Notes: generated by a model not told the origin, from the sequence alone. DNA of 64,000 bases from Rhodoglobus sp. (GCA_025464445.1 JAODLY010000028.1:27439-91438), one strand, 5' to 3'; shown: positions 42,571 through 51,632, counted from the stretch's first letter. Program-made: numbers and translations.

Positions 42571-42953
42571 TCTACCTGCTCGATACCCAGCTCGTGCTCT
42601 GGGCTGCGGCCGGCTCGCCCAGGCTCAGCGACGCCGCTCGCCGGCTGCTCGACGACCCCACCAGCGGATTCATGTTCAGCGCGGCCGTGATCTGGGAGGT
42701 GGCGATCAAGTCATCATTGGGACGTCAGGATTTCGTGGCGGACCCCAGGCTGCTTCGCCGCGGGCTTCTCGAGAATGGCGCGACCGAGCTCGCGATCACG
42801 AGCGACCACGGCCTTGCCGTGATCGGCTTGCCACCGATCCACAAAGACCCTTTCGACCGCATCCAGGTCGCCCAGGCCAGGGTGGAGGGCCTCGTGCTGC
42901 TCACCGCCGACCCCGTTGTCGCACAGTACGGGTCGCCCGTCGAGTTGGTCTGA
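42567..42953 (+). CDS. PIN-domain toxin (VapC-like)
   Basis: A 128-residue PIN ribonuclease toxin. Acidic metal-binding residues are Asp6 (MIYLLDTQLVLWAA), Glu in AAVIWEVAIKSSLG and the Asp residues of HKDPFDRIQVAQA and LLTADPVV. The partner antitoxin is Phd-type, a common pairing. Expected to cleave specific RNA when free. Translationally coupled to the antitoxin. Confidence 0.93.
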   Translation: MIYLLDTQLVLWAAAGSPRLSDAARRLLDDPTSGFMFSAAVIWEVAIKSSLGRQDFVADPRLLRRGLLENGATELAITSDHGLAVIGLPPIHKDPFDRIQVAQARVEGLVLLTADPVVAQYGSPVELV

Positions 42954-43017
42954 GGGTTCCTTACCGGGGTGCTCGTGCCTACGCTGAAATGAGGTAGTCC
43001 GAGCGGAGGGAGCCACC

Positions 43018-43875
43018 GTGCGAATCGCAGTCCTGGGAACAGGCACCATGGGCACAGGGATCGTCAAGACGCTGCTGCGCAACGGTTTCGACGTGACAGC
43101 GTGGAATCGCTCCCTCGACAGGGCAAGGCCGCTCGCCGCCGACGGCGCGATCGTCGCCGACACGAGTGCAGAAGCCGTGGGCGACGCGGATGTCGTGCTC
43201 ACGATCCTCTTCGACGCCGCGGCGACGCTGTCCGTGGCATCCACGTTTCTCAATGCCATGCCGACCGGCGCGGTCTGGATGCAGTCGGCGACCGTCGGCC
43301 CGCAAAGCATCCGCGAGATCGCTCGGCTCGCCGCACAGCATGGGGTGAACATCATCGACGCCCCTGTGGTCGGCACGAAGAAGCCGGCCGAAGACGGCAC
43401 GCTCGTTCCGCTCGTTTCAGGGGAGGCTGTCCTGATCGAGAAGGTGCAACCGGTGCTGGATGCTATCGGCAGCAAGACTGTTGTTGCCGGCACCGCAATC
43501 GGCGATGCGAGCTCGCTCAAGCTCGCGTGCAACGCCTGGGTGGCATCCCTGTTGGCGGGCACAGCCCAGTCGCTGGTGATGTGCGAGCAGCTCGGCGTCG
43601 ATCCGAAGCTGTTCCTGCAGGCGATGGACGGCGGCGCATCGAATGCCCCGTTCCTCCAGTTGAAGGGCGCGATGATGCTCGCGAGCGACTTCACCCCGTC
43701 TTTCGGCCTCGACGCCCTCCTCAAAGACCTCACCCTGATGGTCGAGGCGAGTGGCACCCCCAACGAACTGCTCGTTTCGCTGCGTGACATCTATAGCGAG
43801 GCGAGCGCTGCGGGCCACGGGGCGGATGATGTCGCGGCCGTGTACACCGCGTTCACGGGTGAGCGCCCGCGGTAG
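43018..43875 (+). CDS. NAD(P)-dependent beta-hydroxyacid dehydrogenase
   Basis: A 285-residue member of the 3-hydroxyisobutyrate / 6-phosphogluconate dehydrogenase superfamily: Rossmann motif IAVLGTGTMGTGIVKTLLRNG, ATVGPQSIREIARLA, substrate loop IIDAPVVGTKKPAEDGTL, and the catalytic Lys in SSLKLACNAWVAS. The loop reads GTKK where GSxx is usual. It could oxidise or reduce a small hydroxyacid or aldehyde; specificity not predictable. GTG start with GGAGGGAG upstream. Confidence 0.88.
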   Translation: MRIAVLGTGTMGTGIVKTLLRNGFDVTAWNRSLDRARPLAADGAIVADTSAEAVGDADVVLTILFDAAATLSVASTFLNAMPTGAVWMQSATVGPQSIREIARLAAQHGVNIIDAPVVGTKKPAEDGTLVPLVSGEAVLIEKVQPVLDAIGSKTVVAGTAIGDASSLKLACNAWVASLLAGTAQSLVMCEQLGVDPKLFLQAMDGGASNAPFLQLKGAMMLASDFTPSFGLDALLKDLTLMVEASGTPNELLVSLRDIYSEASAAGHGADDVAAVYTAFTGERPR

Positions 43876-43890
43876 GACCGGCCCGTCCCG

Positions 43891-43916
43891 GCGGCGACCG
43901 CGCGGGGGGTTGCCGC
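43891..43916. terminator. Hairpin between convergent genes
   Basis: GCGGCGACC and GGTTGCCGC form a 9-bp stem (one G-U in RNA) with an 8-nt loop between the dehydrogenase stop and the convergent collagen-like gene stop, suitable for both. Confidence 0.5.
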
Positions 43917-44680
43917 TAGCCGGCTTTGACCAGCTCGATCAGGAGGGTGCTCGAGCCGAAGGATGCGGGCGAGCCCGCGTATGGGTCGATCGTGAGGGCG
44001 CTCGGGCTGAAATCGTTCTGCACGGATAGAGGCACGTCCAGCTGGGTGGTCTGCACGAGAGTTGTCTCGGTGATCGTCGTCGTTCCCGTCGCTCTGCCTG
44101 CTGTTGTGTAGAGCAGGTCGAACCCGTTCAGTCGTAGGACGAGTTGGCCTGCCTCGATAACGGGAACTTTGAACGTCACCCGATAGACCCCGATTTCGTG
44201 AAGGACGAACTGCCCAGGCACGAACGGGTCCCGCGTGACAATCGAGGTGGTCGATGGGCCGTCCTGCGGAAACTTCACCGAATCGCCGCCTGCGATGGGG
44301 CCATTGTCCCCGAACATGGCGAAGAACAGCGCGGCCTCGCCCGACCCGTCGGCCCCTGTGGCGCCGGCCGGGCCGATCGCTCCCGCCGGGCCGATCGCGC
44401 CGGCCGCACCGGGAGGCCCTGCCGGTCCAGCTGCACCCGAGCCTGAACCGCTGGCGCCCGTCGCCCCGCGGGCGCCCTGCACGCCTGCCGTGCCAGGGGC
44501 GCCGCTGGGTCCCGTCACGCCGGGAATGCCGGAGGCGCCGGTAGCGCCCGGGGTTCCCGCGAGCCCCTGGGGGCCGGTCGACCCGGCCGGTCCGGCAGAC
44601 CCTCGCGGGGCCCAAAGGATGAGAACCAGGACCAGCGCGAGAGTGACCACGCCCAGCAGGATGGGGAGAACGCGTCGCAT
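43916..44680 (-). CDS. Collagen-like exported protein (paralogue A)
   Basis: A 254-residue protein with an N-terminal signal-anchor (VLPILLGVVTLALVLVLILW), about 25 Gly-X-Y triplets rich in Pro, Ala and Ser (GPAGSTGPQGLAGTPGATG), and a C-terminal beta-rich globular domain beginning EAALFFAMFGDNGPIAGGD and ending [12 protein letters not shown]. The domain has the size and strand pattern of the BclA/TNF-like trimerising heads. A trimeric surface fibre is expected. Paralogue of the protein encoded at 51633-52337, with shared end LLIELVKA. Confidence 0.8.
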   Translation of the reverse strand: MRRVLPILLGVVTLALVLVLILWAPRGSAGPAGSTGPQGLAGTPGATGASGIPGVTGPSGAPGTAGVQGARGATGASGSGSGAAGPAGPPGAAGAIGPAGAIGPAGATGADGSGEAALFFAMFGDNGPIAGGDSVKFPQDGPSTTSIVTRDPFVPGQFVLHEIGVYRVTFKVPVIEAGQLVLRLNGFDLLYTTAGRATGTTTITETTLVQTTQLDVPLSVQNDFSPSALTIDPYAGSPASFGSSTLLIELVKAG

Positions 44681-44781
44681 GGGTTCCTTCCGTTTCGGTC
44701 CTCAGCGTAGCGGTCGGGACCCGCGGCGCGTGCAGGCGCGACAGCGCCCACCATGTCGGCCCCGGCGGTTATGCTCCCGGC

Positions 44782-45228
44782 ATGGCGAAGTGGTCAGAGA
44801 TCGAACGGGATGCCGCGGAGTTCGCCGAGCGCCTCCGCACGATCTTCCAGGCCGGAACCAACAAGACGCTCGCAACCCTGCGGCGCGATGGCTCCCCACG
44901 GATCAGCGGCACCGAGCTCGAGTTCGACGCCGGCGCGGCGACCCTGGGCATGATGCCCGGCTCGCGCAAAGAAGACGACGTACTTCGAGACGCGCGATGT
45001 GCAATCCACTCCCCCACGATCGAACCGCCAAAAGGTTCGCTCGGTCTCGGGGATGCGAAGCTGTCCGGCAGGCTCCTCGCGATCGACCCACCGGGGCCGG
45101 ACGCCGTGCCGGGCTCGTACTTCGAGCTGGACATCACCGAGGCGGTGGTCACCTGGGTCGAGGGGGATCGACTCGTGATGGAGTCGTGGCATCCGGGGCG
45201 GGGCATCCAGCGGACCTCTCGCACGTAG
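44782..45228 (+). CDS. Pyridoxamine 5'-phosphate oxidase family protein
   Basis: A 148-residue split-barrel flavin-binding-type protein: FAERLRTIFQAGTNKTLATLRRDGSPRISGTEL is the typical opening, and GMMPGSRKEDDVLRDARCAIHSPT the second strand pair. Actinobacterial members are F420- or FMN-dependent reductases or haem-binding proteins. Cofactor and substrate unknown. Divergent from the collagen-like gene. Confidence 0.85.
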   Translation: MAKWSEIERDAAEFAERLRTIFQAGTNKTLATLRRDGSPRISGTELEFDAGAATLGMMPGSRKEDDVLRDARCAIHSPTIEPPKGSLGLGDAKLSGRLLAIDPPGPDAVPGSYFELDITEAVVTWVEGDRLVMESWHPGRGIQRTSRT

Positions 45229-45250
45229 CCTGCGGTTGGGCGGTCGAGCG

Positions 45251-45730
45251 TCACGATAGAGCTCGGCGCATCCTCTCTTCCCCTAGCCCGGGCCGGAGCA
45301 GGTCGCGCTGCCCGGTCGGGATAAACCCGCACCGCTCGTACACGCGCCGAGCGGTTTCGTTGCCGTCTGAGACCCACAGTGCGATCGCTGCAGCCCGCTC
45401 GCGGGTCGCCCAGTCGACGAGCGCCTCGACGAGGGATGCCGCGATCCCGCGCCCGCGCGCATCCGGCTCCACCCACATCCCGACGATCTCCCGGCTCTCC
45501 GCCTCGTGCCGGTCAGGGATACCGGCGGCAATCGCCACTGCCCGACCCTCGAGCATCCCGAACAGCGCGTAGGAGCTGCCGGAGCGCTGCCGCCAGGTCT
45601 CCTCGCCGAAGGCGCTCTCGCCCTCCAGCGTCGACCCATAGGCGTCCGGAGCACCGGCGAGCGCGCGCAACCGGATGTCGCGGTACTCGCGCCAATCGTC
45701 GGCGGTCGCGCGACAGATGGTGAGGGTCAC
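45251..45730 (-). CDS. GNAT family N-acetyltransferase
   Basis: A 159-residue GNAT enzyme: RATADDWREYRDIRLRALAGAPDAYGSTL is the common actinobacterial opening, and motif A is VGMWVEPDARGRGIAASLVEAL (the acetyl-CoA pyrophosphate loop R-G-R-G-I-A), with ARRVYERCGFIPTG closing. Acetyl acceptor unknown. Convergent with the PPOX-family gene. Confidence 0.9.
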   Translation of the reverse strand: MTLTICRATADDWREYRDIRLRALAGAPDAYGSTLEGESAFGEETWRQRSGSSYALFGMLEGRAVAIAAGIPDRHEAESREIVGMWVEPDARGRGIAASLVEALVDWATRERAAAIALWVSDGNETARRVYERCGFIPTGQRDLLRPGLGEERMRRALS

Positions 45731-45853
45731 GGCTCAATCTTCGCCCACTTCCTTCGTCGCTGCCCCCCGAACGCGGAGTTCCGCTCACCTCATATCGCTG
45801 CGAGACTCGACAGCACCGGCGGCCGGGCCGGGTTCTGGGGCACGGGGGTGGCC

Positions 45854-47923
45854 ATGGCTGCAGCGGGAGCATCCGCCTACCTGGAATCGCGGCGCCAGCT
45901 GGCCATCGCTGACAACCATGAACTGGCGGCGCGTGAGGCGCGTGCGACAGCGGCTCGATACGGAATCGCCGCAGTAACCGAGAAGCAGGTCGCCAAGCGG
46001 CTCTCCCCGCTGAGCGCCGTGGGTTACACGCTGCTTGCCGACCGCGGTTGGCCCGGGAGCCGGCGGGCGCAGGTCGACCTGGTGGTCGTGGGGCCGTCGG
46101 GCGTGTTCATCGTCGACACCAAAGCCTGGAAAGACGTTGAGATTGCGGCGGGACATATCTATCGCGGCCAGGAAGACGTCACAGAAGACCTCGACGGGCT
46201 CGCAGACCTTGCGTATTCGACCGAACAGGTCATGGCCGACATCGGGCTCGCCCCCGGCGAGGTGCACGCCGTCGCCGTGCTAGCGGGGCGCAAGGGCATC
46301 AACGCAATGGTCGGCACGGTCGACGTCATCGGCGAGTTCGACGTTGTGCAATACGTCGCCCGCGGCGGTCAGCGCCTGACGAGTGCGCAAGTCGATGCCG
46401 TGCTTGCTGTCGCGTTGCGCCACTTTCCCGTGCTCGGCACCCCGCCTCCTGTCGATGTCACGATTGCCGAGCCGGTAGTCGCCGACGATCCCGAGCCTCT
46501 CGACCTGTCCACCGACGACGAAGTCAACGACGCGATAATGGCTGGCATCCTCGCCGCGCCCATCGAAGACTGGATGTCGTTCCTGCACCCCGACCAGGCC
46601 CGCCTCGTGCGTCGCAGCTTCGGCGGTCCCGCACGCATCCGCGGGTCCGCTGGCACGGGCAAGACAGTTGTCGGGTTGCACCGCGCCGCCTACCTCGCGC
46701 GCTCCAAGCCAGGTCGCGTGCTCGTTACTACCTACGTGAAGTCGCTTCCCGCCGTGCTGTCCACGCTGCTGCATCGCATGGCGCCCGACGTGAGTGATCG
46801 CGTGGACTTCGTGAGCGCCCATGCATTTGCGCGCCGGCTGCTGCGCGAGCGGGGCATCCACTGCGCTCTGGATAGCAAGCGCGCCGATGCGGCATTCGCG
46901 GCCGCCTGGCGTGAGATCGGAGTGCCCGGCCCTTTGGGCAAGCTGGACCAGTCGCCGCGCTACTGGAAGGACGAGATCCTCCAGGTGATCAAGGGGCGCG
47001 GAATCACGGCATTCGAGCCGTACGCTGATCTCGCCCGCACCGGCAGGCGCCGACAACTGCGTATCGAGCAGCGGCGGGCGATGTGGGACCTGTACGTCGC
47101 CTATGACAAGCGGCTGCGTGCCGATGGCATCCACGACTTCAACGATGTGATCACGTTGGCCGCGGCATCCCTTCGCGACAAACCGCTCGACACGTACAGC
47201 GCGGTGATCGTCGATGAAGCCCAGGATCTGTCCTGCTCGATGATCCGCATGTTGCATCAGCTCGTCGGCAACGAGCCCGACGGACTCACCCTCATCGGCG
47301 ATGGTCGCCAGACCGTCTACCCCGGCGGCTACACACTGGCGGAAGTCGGCATTTCGTTGGCGGGTCGTGGCGTGGTCATGACCACGAACTACCGCAACAC
47401 CGCCGAGATTCTCGACCTAGCCTCGACGATGGTCGCCAGCGACGATGTCACCGACATCGAGGGACCAGACCACGCGGATGCCGCGCCGCTGGTCGCCCGC
47501 ACCGGTGCGGCTCCCGTCGTGAAGTCGTTCACCTCGGGCAAGTCGCACGACGCGGATCTCGTCGCCCGTATCCAGCAGGTGACCCGTGACGTCGCAACCG
47601 ACCTCGGGGACGTCGCCGTGCTCGTGCTCGACAGGTACGCCCTCGCGCCGGTTTCCCTCGCCCTTTCCGCGGCCAAGATCGCCACAGTAGACCTCGACAG
47701 CTACGACGGCTCCATCGTGAACGCGGTCAAGGTCGGCACGATCAAGCGCGCCAAAGGCCTTGAGTTCAAGCAGGTATTACTGGCCGGGGTCAAAGAGGCG
47801 CTGCTCAACGGGGCGACGCCGACCGACGCTGCCTCCCTCGAACGCTACGAGCTGCAGAGACGCGAGCTTTACGTCGGGATGACCCGAGCGCGCGATGGGC
47901 TGTGGGTGGGCGTCGTTACGTAG
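45854..47923 (+). CDS. NERD-domain UvrD-like helicase
   Basis: A 689-residue protein. The N-terminal NERD nuclease-related domain reads AAVTEKQVAKRLSPLSAVGYTLL, then DLVVVGPSGVFIVDTKAW (PD-(D/E)xK-like Asp and D-x-K). The helicase follows: Walker A RGSAGTGKTVVGLHRAAYLA near residue 270, Walker B VIVDEAQDLS, TTNYRNTAEIL, and motif VI YVGMTRARDGLWVGV. DNA end processing or defence-related nuclease-helicase activity is likely. The ATG at 45854 is chosen over an open frame extending upstream, which runs through intergenic and antisense GNAT DNA. Confidence 0.85.
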   Translation: MAAAGASAYLESRRQLAIADNHELAAREARATAARYGIAAVTEKQVAKRLSPLSAVGYTLLADRGWPGSRRAQVDLVVVGPSGVFIVDTKAWKDVEIAAGHIYRGQEDVTEDLDGLADLAYSTEQVMADIGLAPGEVHAVAVLAGRKGINAMVGTVDVIGEFDVVQYVARGGQRLTSAQVDAVLAVALRHFPVLGTPPPVDVTIAEPVVADDPEPLDLSTDDEVNDAIMAGILAAPIEDWMSFLHPDQARLVRRSFGGPARIRGSAGTGKTVVGLHRAAYLARSKPGRVLVTTYVKSLPAVLSTLLHRMAPDVSDRVDFVSAHAFARRLLRERGIHCALDSKRADAAFAAAWREIGVPGPLGKLDQSPRYWKDEILQVIKGRGITAFEPYADLARTGRRRQLRIEQRRAMWDLYVAYDKRLRADGIHDFNDVITLAAASLRDKPLDTYSAVIVDEAQDLSCSMIRMLHQLVGNEPDGLTLIGDGRQTVYPGGYTLAEVGISLAGRGVVMTTNYRNTAEILDLASTMVASDDVTDIEGPDHADAAPLVARTGAAPVVKSFTSGKSHDADLVARIQQVTRDVATDLGDVAVLVLDRYALAPVSLALSAAKIATVDLDSYDGSIVNAVKVGTIKRAKGLEFKQVLLAGVKEALLNGATPTDAASLERYELQRRELYVGMTRARDGLWVGVVT

Positions 47924-47924
47924 T

Positions 47925-48288
47925 TCACGCCAGCGAATCGTCGAAGGTCGCAGTTCGCTCTCCCCCGGCACTTCCGGTGTTCACGGTCCCTGCCGGCTCG
48001 ATCAGCATTGCGTGCACCTCGCCCACCGTGATCGGGCAGTGCTCGACTCCGCGCGGAACCACGAACATCTGGCCAGGGCGAAGCTGCACGTTGCCGTCCC
48101 GCAGCTGGATGGTGAGGTCACCGGCGATCACCAGGAACAGCTCGTCGGTCTCCTCGTGCGTGTGCCATACGAACTCGCCTTGCAGCTTCACGGATCTCAT
48201 AGTCGTTGAGCCGAGCGACGACCTTCGGCGACCAGTGCTCGGCGATCAGGGACAACTTCTCCGCTAGATCCACGACGATGTTCGGCAT
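47925..48288 (-). pseudogene. Cupin-domain protein split by a frameshift
   Basis: Two frames together make one small cupin. The first (start ATG 48288, [22 protein letters not shown]... to LNDYEI) is the normal N-terminus of this family; the second, from about 48200 to 47925, carries [20 protein letters not shown] (metal-binding His residues) and [11 protein letters not shown]. The join falls near 48195-48200, where a missing base would restore EI-x-VKLQGEF. It is either an inactivated gene or a sequencing error. The ORF track shows only the two halves. Confidence 0.75.
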
Positions 48289-48325
48289 AGTCCGATGCTC
48301 ACCACTAGCGTGGTGCACCTTGCGG

Positions 48326-49345
48326 TTAGCCTGCCGTCACCGCATCCAGGAACTTCACCGTCGAGTCCAGCGCGGTCTGCGCATCCTCGAAGTCCAGGTG
48401 GAACTGGTACTCGTGCGGCAGCGCCGGCACGTGGTTGTCGTCGTAGAACACGCTCGTCACCGGCACGCCGAGCGAGGTCAGCTGTGCGGCGAAGGGCTTC
48501 GACTGGGTGGCGGTGAGTGGGTCGGCATTGCCGCCGGAGATCCAGGTCTGCGGAAAGTCCGCCGTCACGTCGTCGAGGGTCGACATCTGCTGGCCACCGG
48601 GCGTGGGCGACCAGTCCTTCGTGCCCAGGTAGGCCCACAGCGCGATGCGGAAGCCCCATCCGCCGATTCCGGGAGCATTCGGGATGCCGCTGACGTCGTA
48701 GATCCCGCAGTTCAAGACGACCGCACGCAGTTGTGTCGGCGAGAGGCTCGGCACGATCCCGACGGTGGCGGCGTACTTCGGGCTCGTGATGAGCGTGGCC
48801 AGTTGCGCCGTGTACTGCGCGCCCGCCGAATCCCCCGCGATGACTATGCGGTTGGGGTCGATGCGCAGCTCGCCCGCATGCTCGACGAGGTAGCCGAGCG
48901 CGGTGTTGAGTTGCTTCAGCGCTGTCGGATAAGTGGCCTCGGGCGCGATCGTGTAGTTCAGACTGACAGTCGTGAACCCGCGAGCGGCGAGGATCTTGAC
49001 GTACGGGTCGACGTTCGACTTGTTGCCAGAGATCCAGGCGCCACCATGGATCCAGACGACAGTCGGCAGCGGGCCGCTCGAGTCCGACGGCGAGAAGGCG
49101 TCGAACGTGGTGTTGGCGCCCTCGTCGGCGTACGCGACATCCCGGGTCTCATCGATGCCGCGATCGGGCGCGTAGGGGCTCATCTCGGCGACGGTGTCGG
49201 CGGCGCCCTTCTCGAACATGGCGCGGATCGTCAGCGCGGCGGGCCACGGACTCACGGAGGCGAAGACCGCGAAGGCGACCGCCGCCGCGAGGAATGCGAG
49301 CGGGATGACGCGGCCGGGTCGTCGATACCAGGGGCGATGCGCCAC
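48326..49345 (-). CDS. Membrane-anchored alpha/beta hydrolase (esterase/lipase-like)
   Basis: A 339-residue protein with an N-terminal membrane segment (VIPLAFLAAAVAFAVFASVSP) and an alpha/beta-hydrolase domain of the BD-FAE/HSL type: VVWIHGGAWISGNKS (oxyanion), nucleophile IAGDSAGAQYTAQLA, Asp in ISGGNADPLTATQ and His in YDDNHVPALPHEYQF. An extracytoplasmic esterase is expected. GTG at 49345 has GGAGG 6 nt upstream, which decides the start; the 547-aa track frame extends far into antisense DNA. Confidence 0.85.
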   Translation of the reverse strand: MAHRPWYRRPGRVIPLAFLAAAVAFAVFASVSPWPAALTIRAMFEKGAADTVAEMSPYAPDRGIDETRDVAYADEGANTTFDAFSPSDSSGPLPTVVWIHGGAWISGNKSNVDPYVKILAARGFTTVSLNYTIAPEATYPTALKQLNTALGYLVEHAGELRIDPNRIVIAGDSAGAQYTAQLATLITSPKYAATVGIVPSLSPTQLRAVVLNCGIYDVSGIPNAPGIGGWGFRIALWAYLGTKDWSPTPGGQQMSTLDDVTADFPQTWISGGNADPLTATQSKPFAAQLTSLGVPVTSVFYDDNHVPALPHEYQFHLDFEDAQTALDSTVKFLDAVTAG

Positions 49346-49625
49346 TCTCAGCCTCCTGTCCCCATCGAGATGCGAGGCTCGGCGCCTGCGGTGAGGCAGG
49401 CATCGGAGATGGACTGTAGCGCCGCGCGCACGGCCAGACACGCAACTGCTAGTCCCCCCATGAGCGATCGCATCCCCTCGACGCTCCAAGTATTGCGTAA
49501 AAGTCCCCGCCGATACCCGCGTGGCGGGCTGTGTGTCGGCCGAGCAGTTCTGAAGAAGCCGCCGACGCGGCCGATGCCTACCATTGAAAGCGTTCCATCC
49601 ATAAGACAGCAGAGGGGTACCTGCG

Positions 49626-50054
49626 ATGGCCAACGACAAGACGAAGTCCGAGGGATTCACACCCGAAGAACGCGCAGCGATGAAGGAGCGCGCCAAGGAG
49701 GCCAAGTCGGCCGCGACTGCTGCCGAAGCCGATCGCGAAGTGCTCGCGAAGATCGTCGAGATGACGCCGCCCGAGCGTGCCATGGCAGAGCGGCTGTACG
49801 CGATCATCGCCGAGAACGCGCCAGAGCTGTCGCCGAAAACCTGGTACGGGATGCCCGCCTGGGCCAAAGACGGCAAGATCGTCTGCTTCTTCCAGAGCGC
49901 AGAGAAGTTCAAGACGAGGTACGCGACCTTCGGCTTCAACGAAGACGCGAGACTCGACGACGGTGACATGTGGCCGGTCGCCTACGCCCTGACGAAGTTG
50001 ACCGCGGGCGACGAGGCGAAGATCACCGCGCTGGTGAAGAAGGCTGCCGGCTGA
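49626..50054 (+). CDS. DUF1801 family protein
   Basis: A 142-residue protein. The charged helical head (FTPEERAAMKERAKEAKSAATAAEADREVLAKI) precedes the DUF1801 core, with TWYGMPAWAKDGKIVCFFQSAEKFKTRYATFGFNEDA. DUF1801 proteins include the small frataxin-like iron-chaperone candidates; no biochemical role is settled. The 49346-49625 gap before it holds no ORF, only promoter-like DNA including TTGAAAGCGTTCCATCC. Confidence 0.8.
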   Translation: MANDKTKSEGFTPEERAAMKERAKEAKSAATAAEADREVLAKIVEMTPPERAMAERLYAIIAENAPELSPKTWYGMPAWAKDGKIVCFFQSAEKFKTRYATFGFNEDARLDDGDMWPVAYALTKLTAGDEAKITALVKKAAG

Positions 50055-50056
50055 GC

Positions 50057-50614
50057 TTATTGCGCCAGAGCGCCGCGCAGCTCGACCATCGCCGCGCGGA
50101 CGCGTGACGGAAGGTCTTCTTTGCCCGGCTCCTCGATCCAGCGCGCGTAGGCAGCAGTGAACACGACTATCCCGGTTTCGGCCGTGAGCCGCGCGATGGT
50201 GTCGAGGGTGCCACGGTCCCGAAGCGCCGCGGCCATCGCAGCCGCGAGTTCGGCGTGCTTCGTGAGGTTGCGTTCCTGGAGCTCGGGATTGGCCGCGATG
50301 ACCGCATCGCGCTGGCGTACGCGGTCGATGTCTTCCTGCATGATCGCGGTCCATGCCTCAAGAGCTGCACTCACCGCATCCATCGGTGTCCCGGTCGACG
50401 CAGCGATGCTGGATGCCAGCAGTTCGGCCGCCCCTTCGGCGCCGTAAAACAGAACTTCACGCTTGTCCGCGAAGTTGCGAAAGAACGTGCTCTCGGTCAG
50501 GCCCGCTGCCTCGGCGATCTCGGCGACCGTCGTGCGATCGAACCCCTGCTCGGCGTAGAGGGTCAGCGCGGCGCGCGCGAGTCGTCCCCGCGCATCCGGT
50601 TCCCATCGGCCCAT
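50057..50614 (-). CDS. TetR family regulator
   Basis: A 185-residue TetR: GRLARAALTLYAEQGFDRTTVAEIAEAAGLTESTFFRNFADKREVLF is the DNA-binding domain. The ATG at 50614 (MGRWEPDARG) is the expected start; the long upstream extension in the track is antisense to the SDR gene. It is divergent from the NAD-dependent SDR gene at 50694 and the gap holds two matching 17-bp operators. Confidence 0.9.
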   Translation of the reverse strand: MGRWEPDARGRLARAALTLYAEQGFDRTTVAEIAEAAGLTESTFFRNFADKREVLFYGAEGAAELLASSIAASTGTPMDAVSAALEAWTAIMQEDIDRVRQRDAVIAANPELQERNLTKHAELAAAMAAALRDRGTLDTIARLTAETGIVVFTAAYARWIEEPGKEDLPSRVRAAMVELRGALAQ

Positions 50615-50630
50615 GGCTCGATGATACCCG

Positions 50631-50679
50631 ATGCGAGTGACTCGCATCAAAGTGCTACAGTGATGGGAGTCACTCGCAT
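50631..50679. promoter_or_regulatory. Twin 17-bp TetR operators and promoter
   Basis: ATGCGAGTGACTCGCAT (50631-50647) is a perfect palindrome; ATGGGAGTCACTCGCAT (50663-50679) is a second copy with one mismatch. A TACAGT -10-like hexamer (50656-50661) lies between them, facing the SDR gene. This is a clear autoregulatory and target operator pair. Confidence 0.8.
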
Positions 50680-50693
50680 TGAAGGAGATTCTC

Positions 50694-51575
50694 ATGAAGG
50701 TATTTGTCACAGGCGCATCCGGTTGGATCGGTTCAGCCCTCGTCCCCGAACTCATCGCCGCCGGCCACCACGTCGTCGGGCTGGCGCGATCGGATGCCTC
50801 TGCCGCCAAAGTCACGGCGATGGGCGCCGAGGTGCTGCGCGGCGACACCGACGACCTCGAGCTTCTGCGCGCTGCCGCGGCGGATTCCGATGGAGTCGTC
50901 AACCTCGCCTTCAAGCACGACTTCGATGACTTCGTCAGCGCCGGCCGCGATGAAGCCCGCACCGTCGAGACTCTCGCCGCTGCGCTCGAAGGCTCCGGAA
51001 AGCCCTTGGTGGTCGCGTCCGGCACCCCTGCCGTCGCCGGAAGGGTGGCAACCGAGAACGACGAGCCGGCTCCGGTCGGCCCGGGCGCCATAAGGGCAGG
51101 AGGCCCCCGGACGGCACGCGACTACGCGACCCGGGGCGTGCGCAGCTCTGTTGTGCGGCTTCCCCGTTCAGTTCACGGCGAGGGCGACGCTCACGGCTTC
51201 ATCTCCCGTATGATCGCCGGCGCATGCGAGAAGGGTGTCTCCGGTTACGTCGGCGACGGCGCCCAGCGCTGGCCTGCCGTGCACGTATTGGATGCCGCCC
51301 ACCTGTTCCGCCTCGCCCTCGAGAGCGCGCCCGCGGGTTCGGTGCTGCACGCTGTCGGCGACGAGGGCGTGCTGACCGCTGATATCACTGCGGCGATCGG
51401 CACGCGGCTCGGCATGCCGACGGCATCGGTTACCGCCGAAGACTTCGGCTTCCTCGGGATGGTGCTCTCATTCGACCAGCCCGCCTCGAGCACGATCACG
51501 CGGGAGCTGCTCGGGTGGGAGCCGGTGCAGCCAGGACTCATCGCGGACATCGAGGCTGGACACTACTTCGACTGA
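50694..51575 (+). CDS. NAD-dependent epimerase/dehydratase-like SDR
   Basis: A 293-residue extended SDR: MKVFVTGASGWIGSALVPELIAAGHHVVGLARSD is the atypical-SDR Rossmann start, then GVVNLAFKHDFDDF and VVRLPRSVHGEGDAHGFI. The classic YxxxK is not obvious (RDYATRG instead). Typical TetR-regulated actinobacterial oxidoreductase. AAGGAGA precedes the ATG at 50694; the track start at 50679 is too early. Confidence 0.88.
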   Translation: MKVFVTGASGWIGSALVPELIAAGHHVVGLARSDASAAKVTAMGAEVLRGDTDDLELLRAAAADSDGVVNLAFKHDFDDFVSAGRDEARTVETLAAALEGSGKPLVVASGTPAVAGRVATENDEPAPVGPGAIRAGGPRTARDYATRGVRSSVVRLPRSVHGEGDAHGFISRMIAGACEKGVSGYVGDGAQRWPAVHVLDAAHLFRLALESAPAGSVLHAVGDEGVLTADITAAIGTRLGMPTASVTAEDFGFLGMVLSFDQPASSTITRELLGWEPVQPGLIADIEAGHYFD

Positions 51576-51632
51576 TCGGCGTCGCTAGAAGGACCGCCGT
51601 CCCAGCAGCGTGGCATCCAGGGCGGCGTGGGG

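Noticed and set aside
44235-45572. 445-aa + strand ORF rich in Pro and Ala
   Set aside because: It is antisense to the Gly-X-Y repeats of the collagen-like gene, then out of frame with the PPOX gene; repeats explain its length.
45506-45853. 116-residue N-terminal extension of the NERD helicase
   Set aside because: It overlaps the GNAT gene on the other strand and has no NERD-like sequence; the start at 45854 is adequate.
49580-49600. LacI-type operator (TTGAAAGCGTTCCA)
   Set aside because: Only loosely palindromic, and there is no LacI gene or sugar operon next to it.
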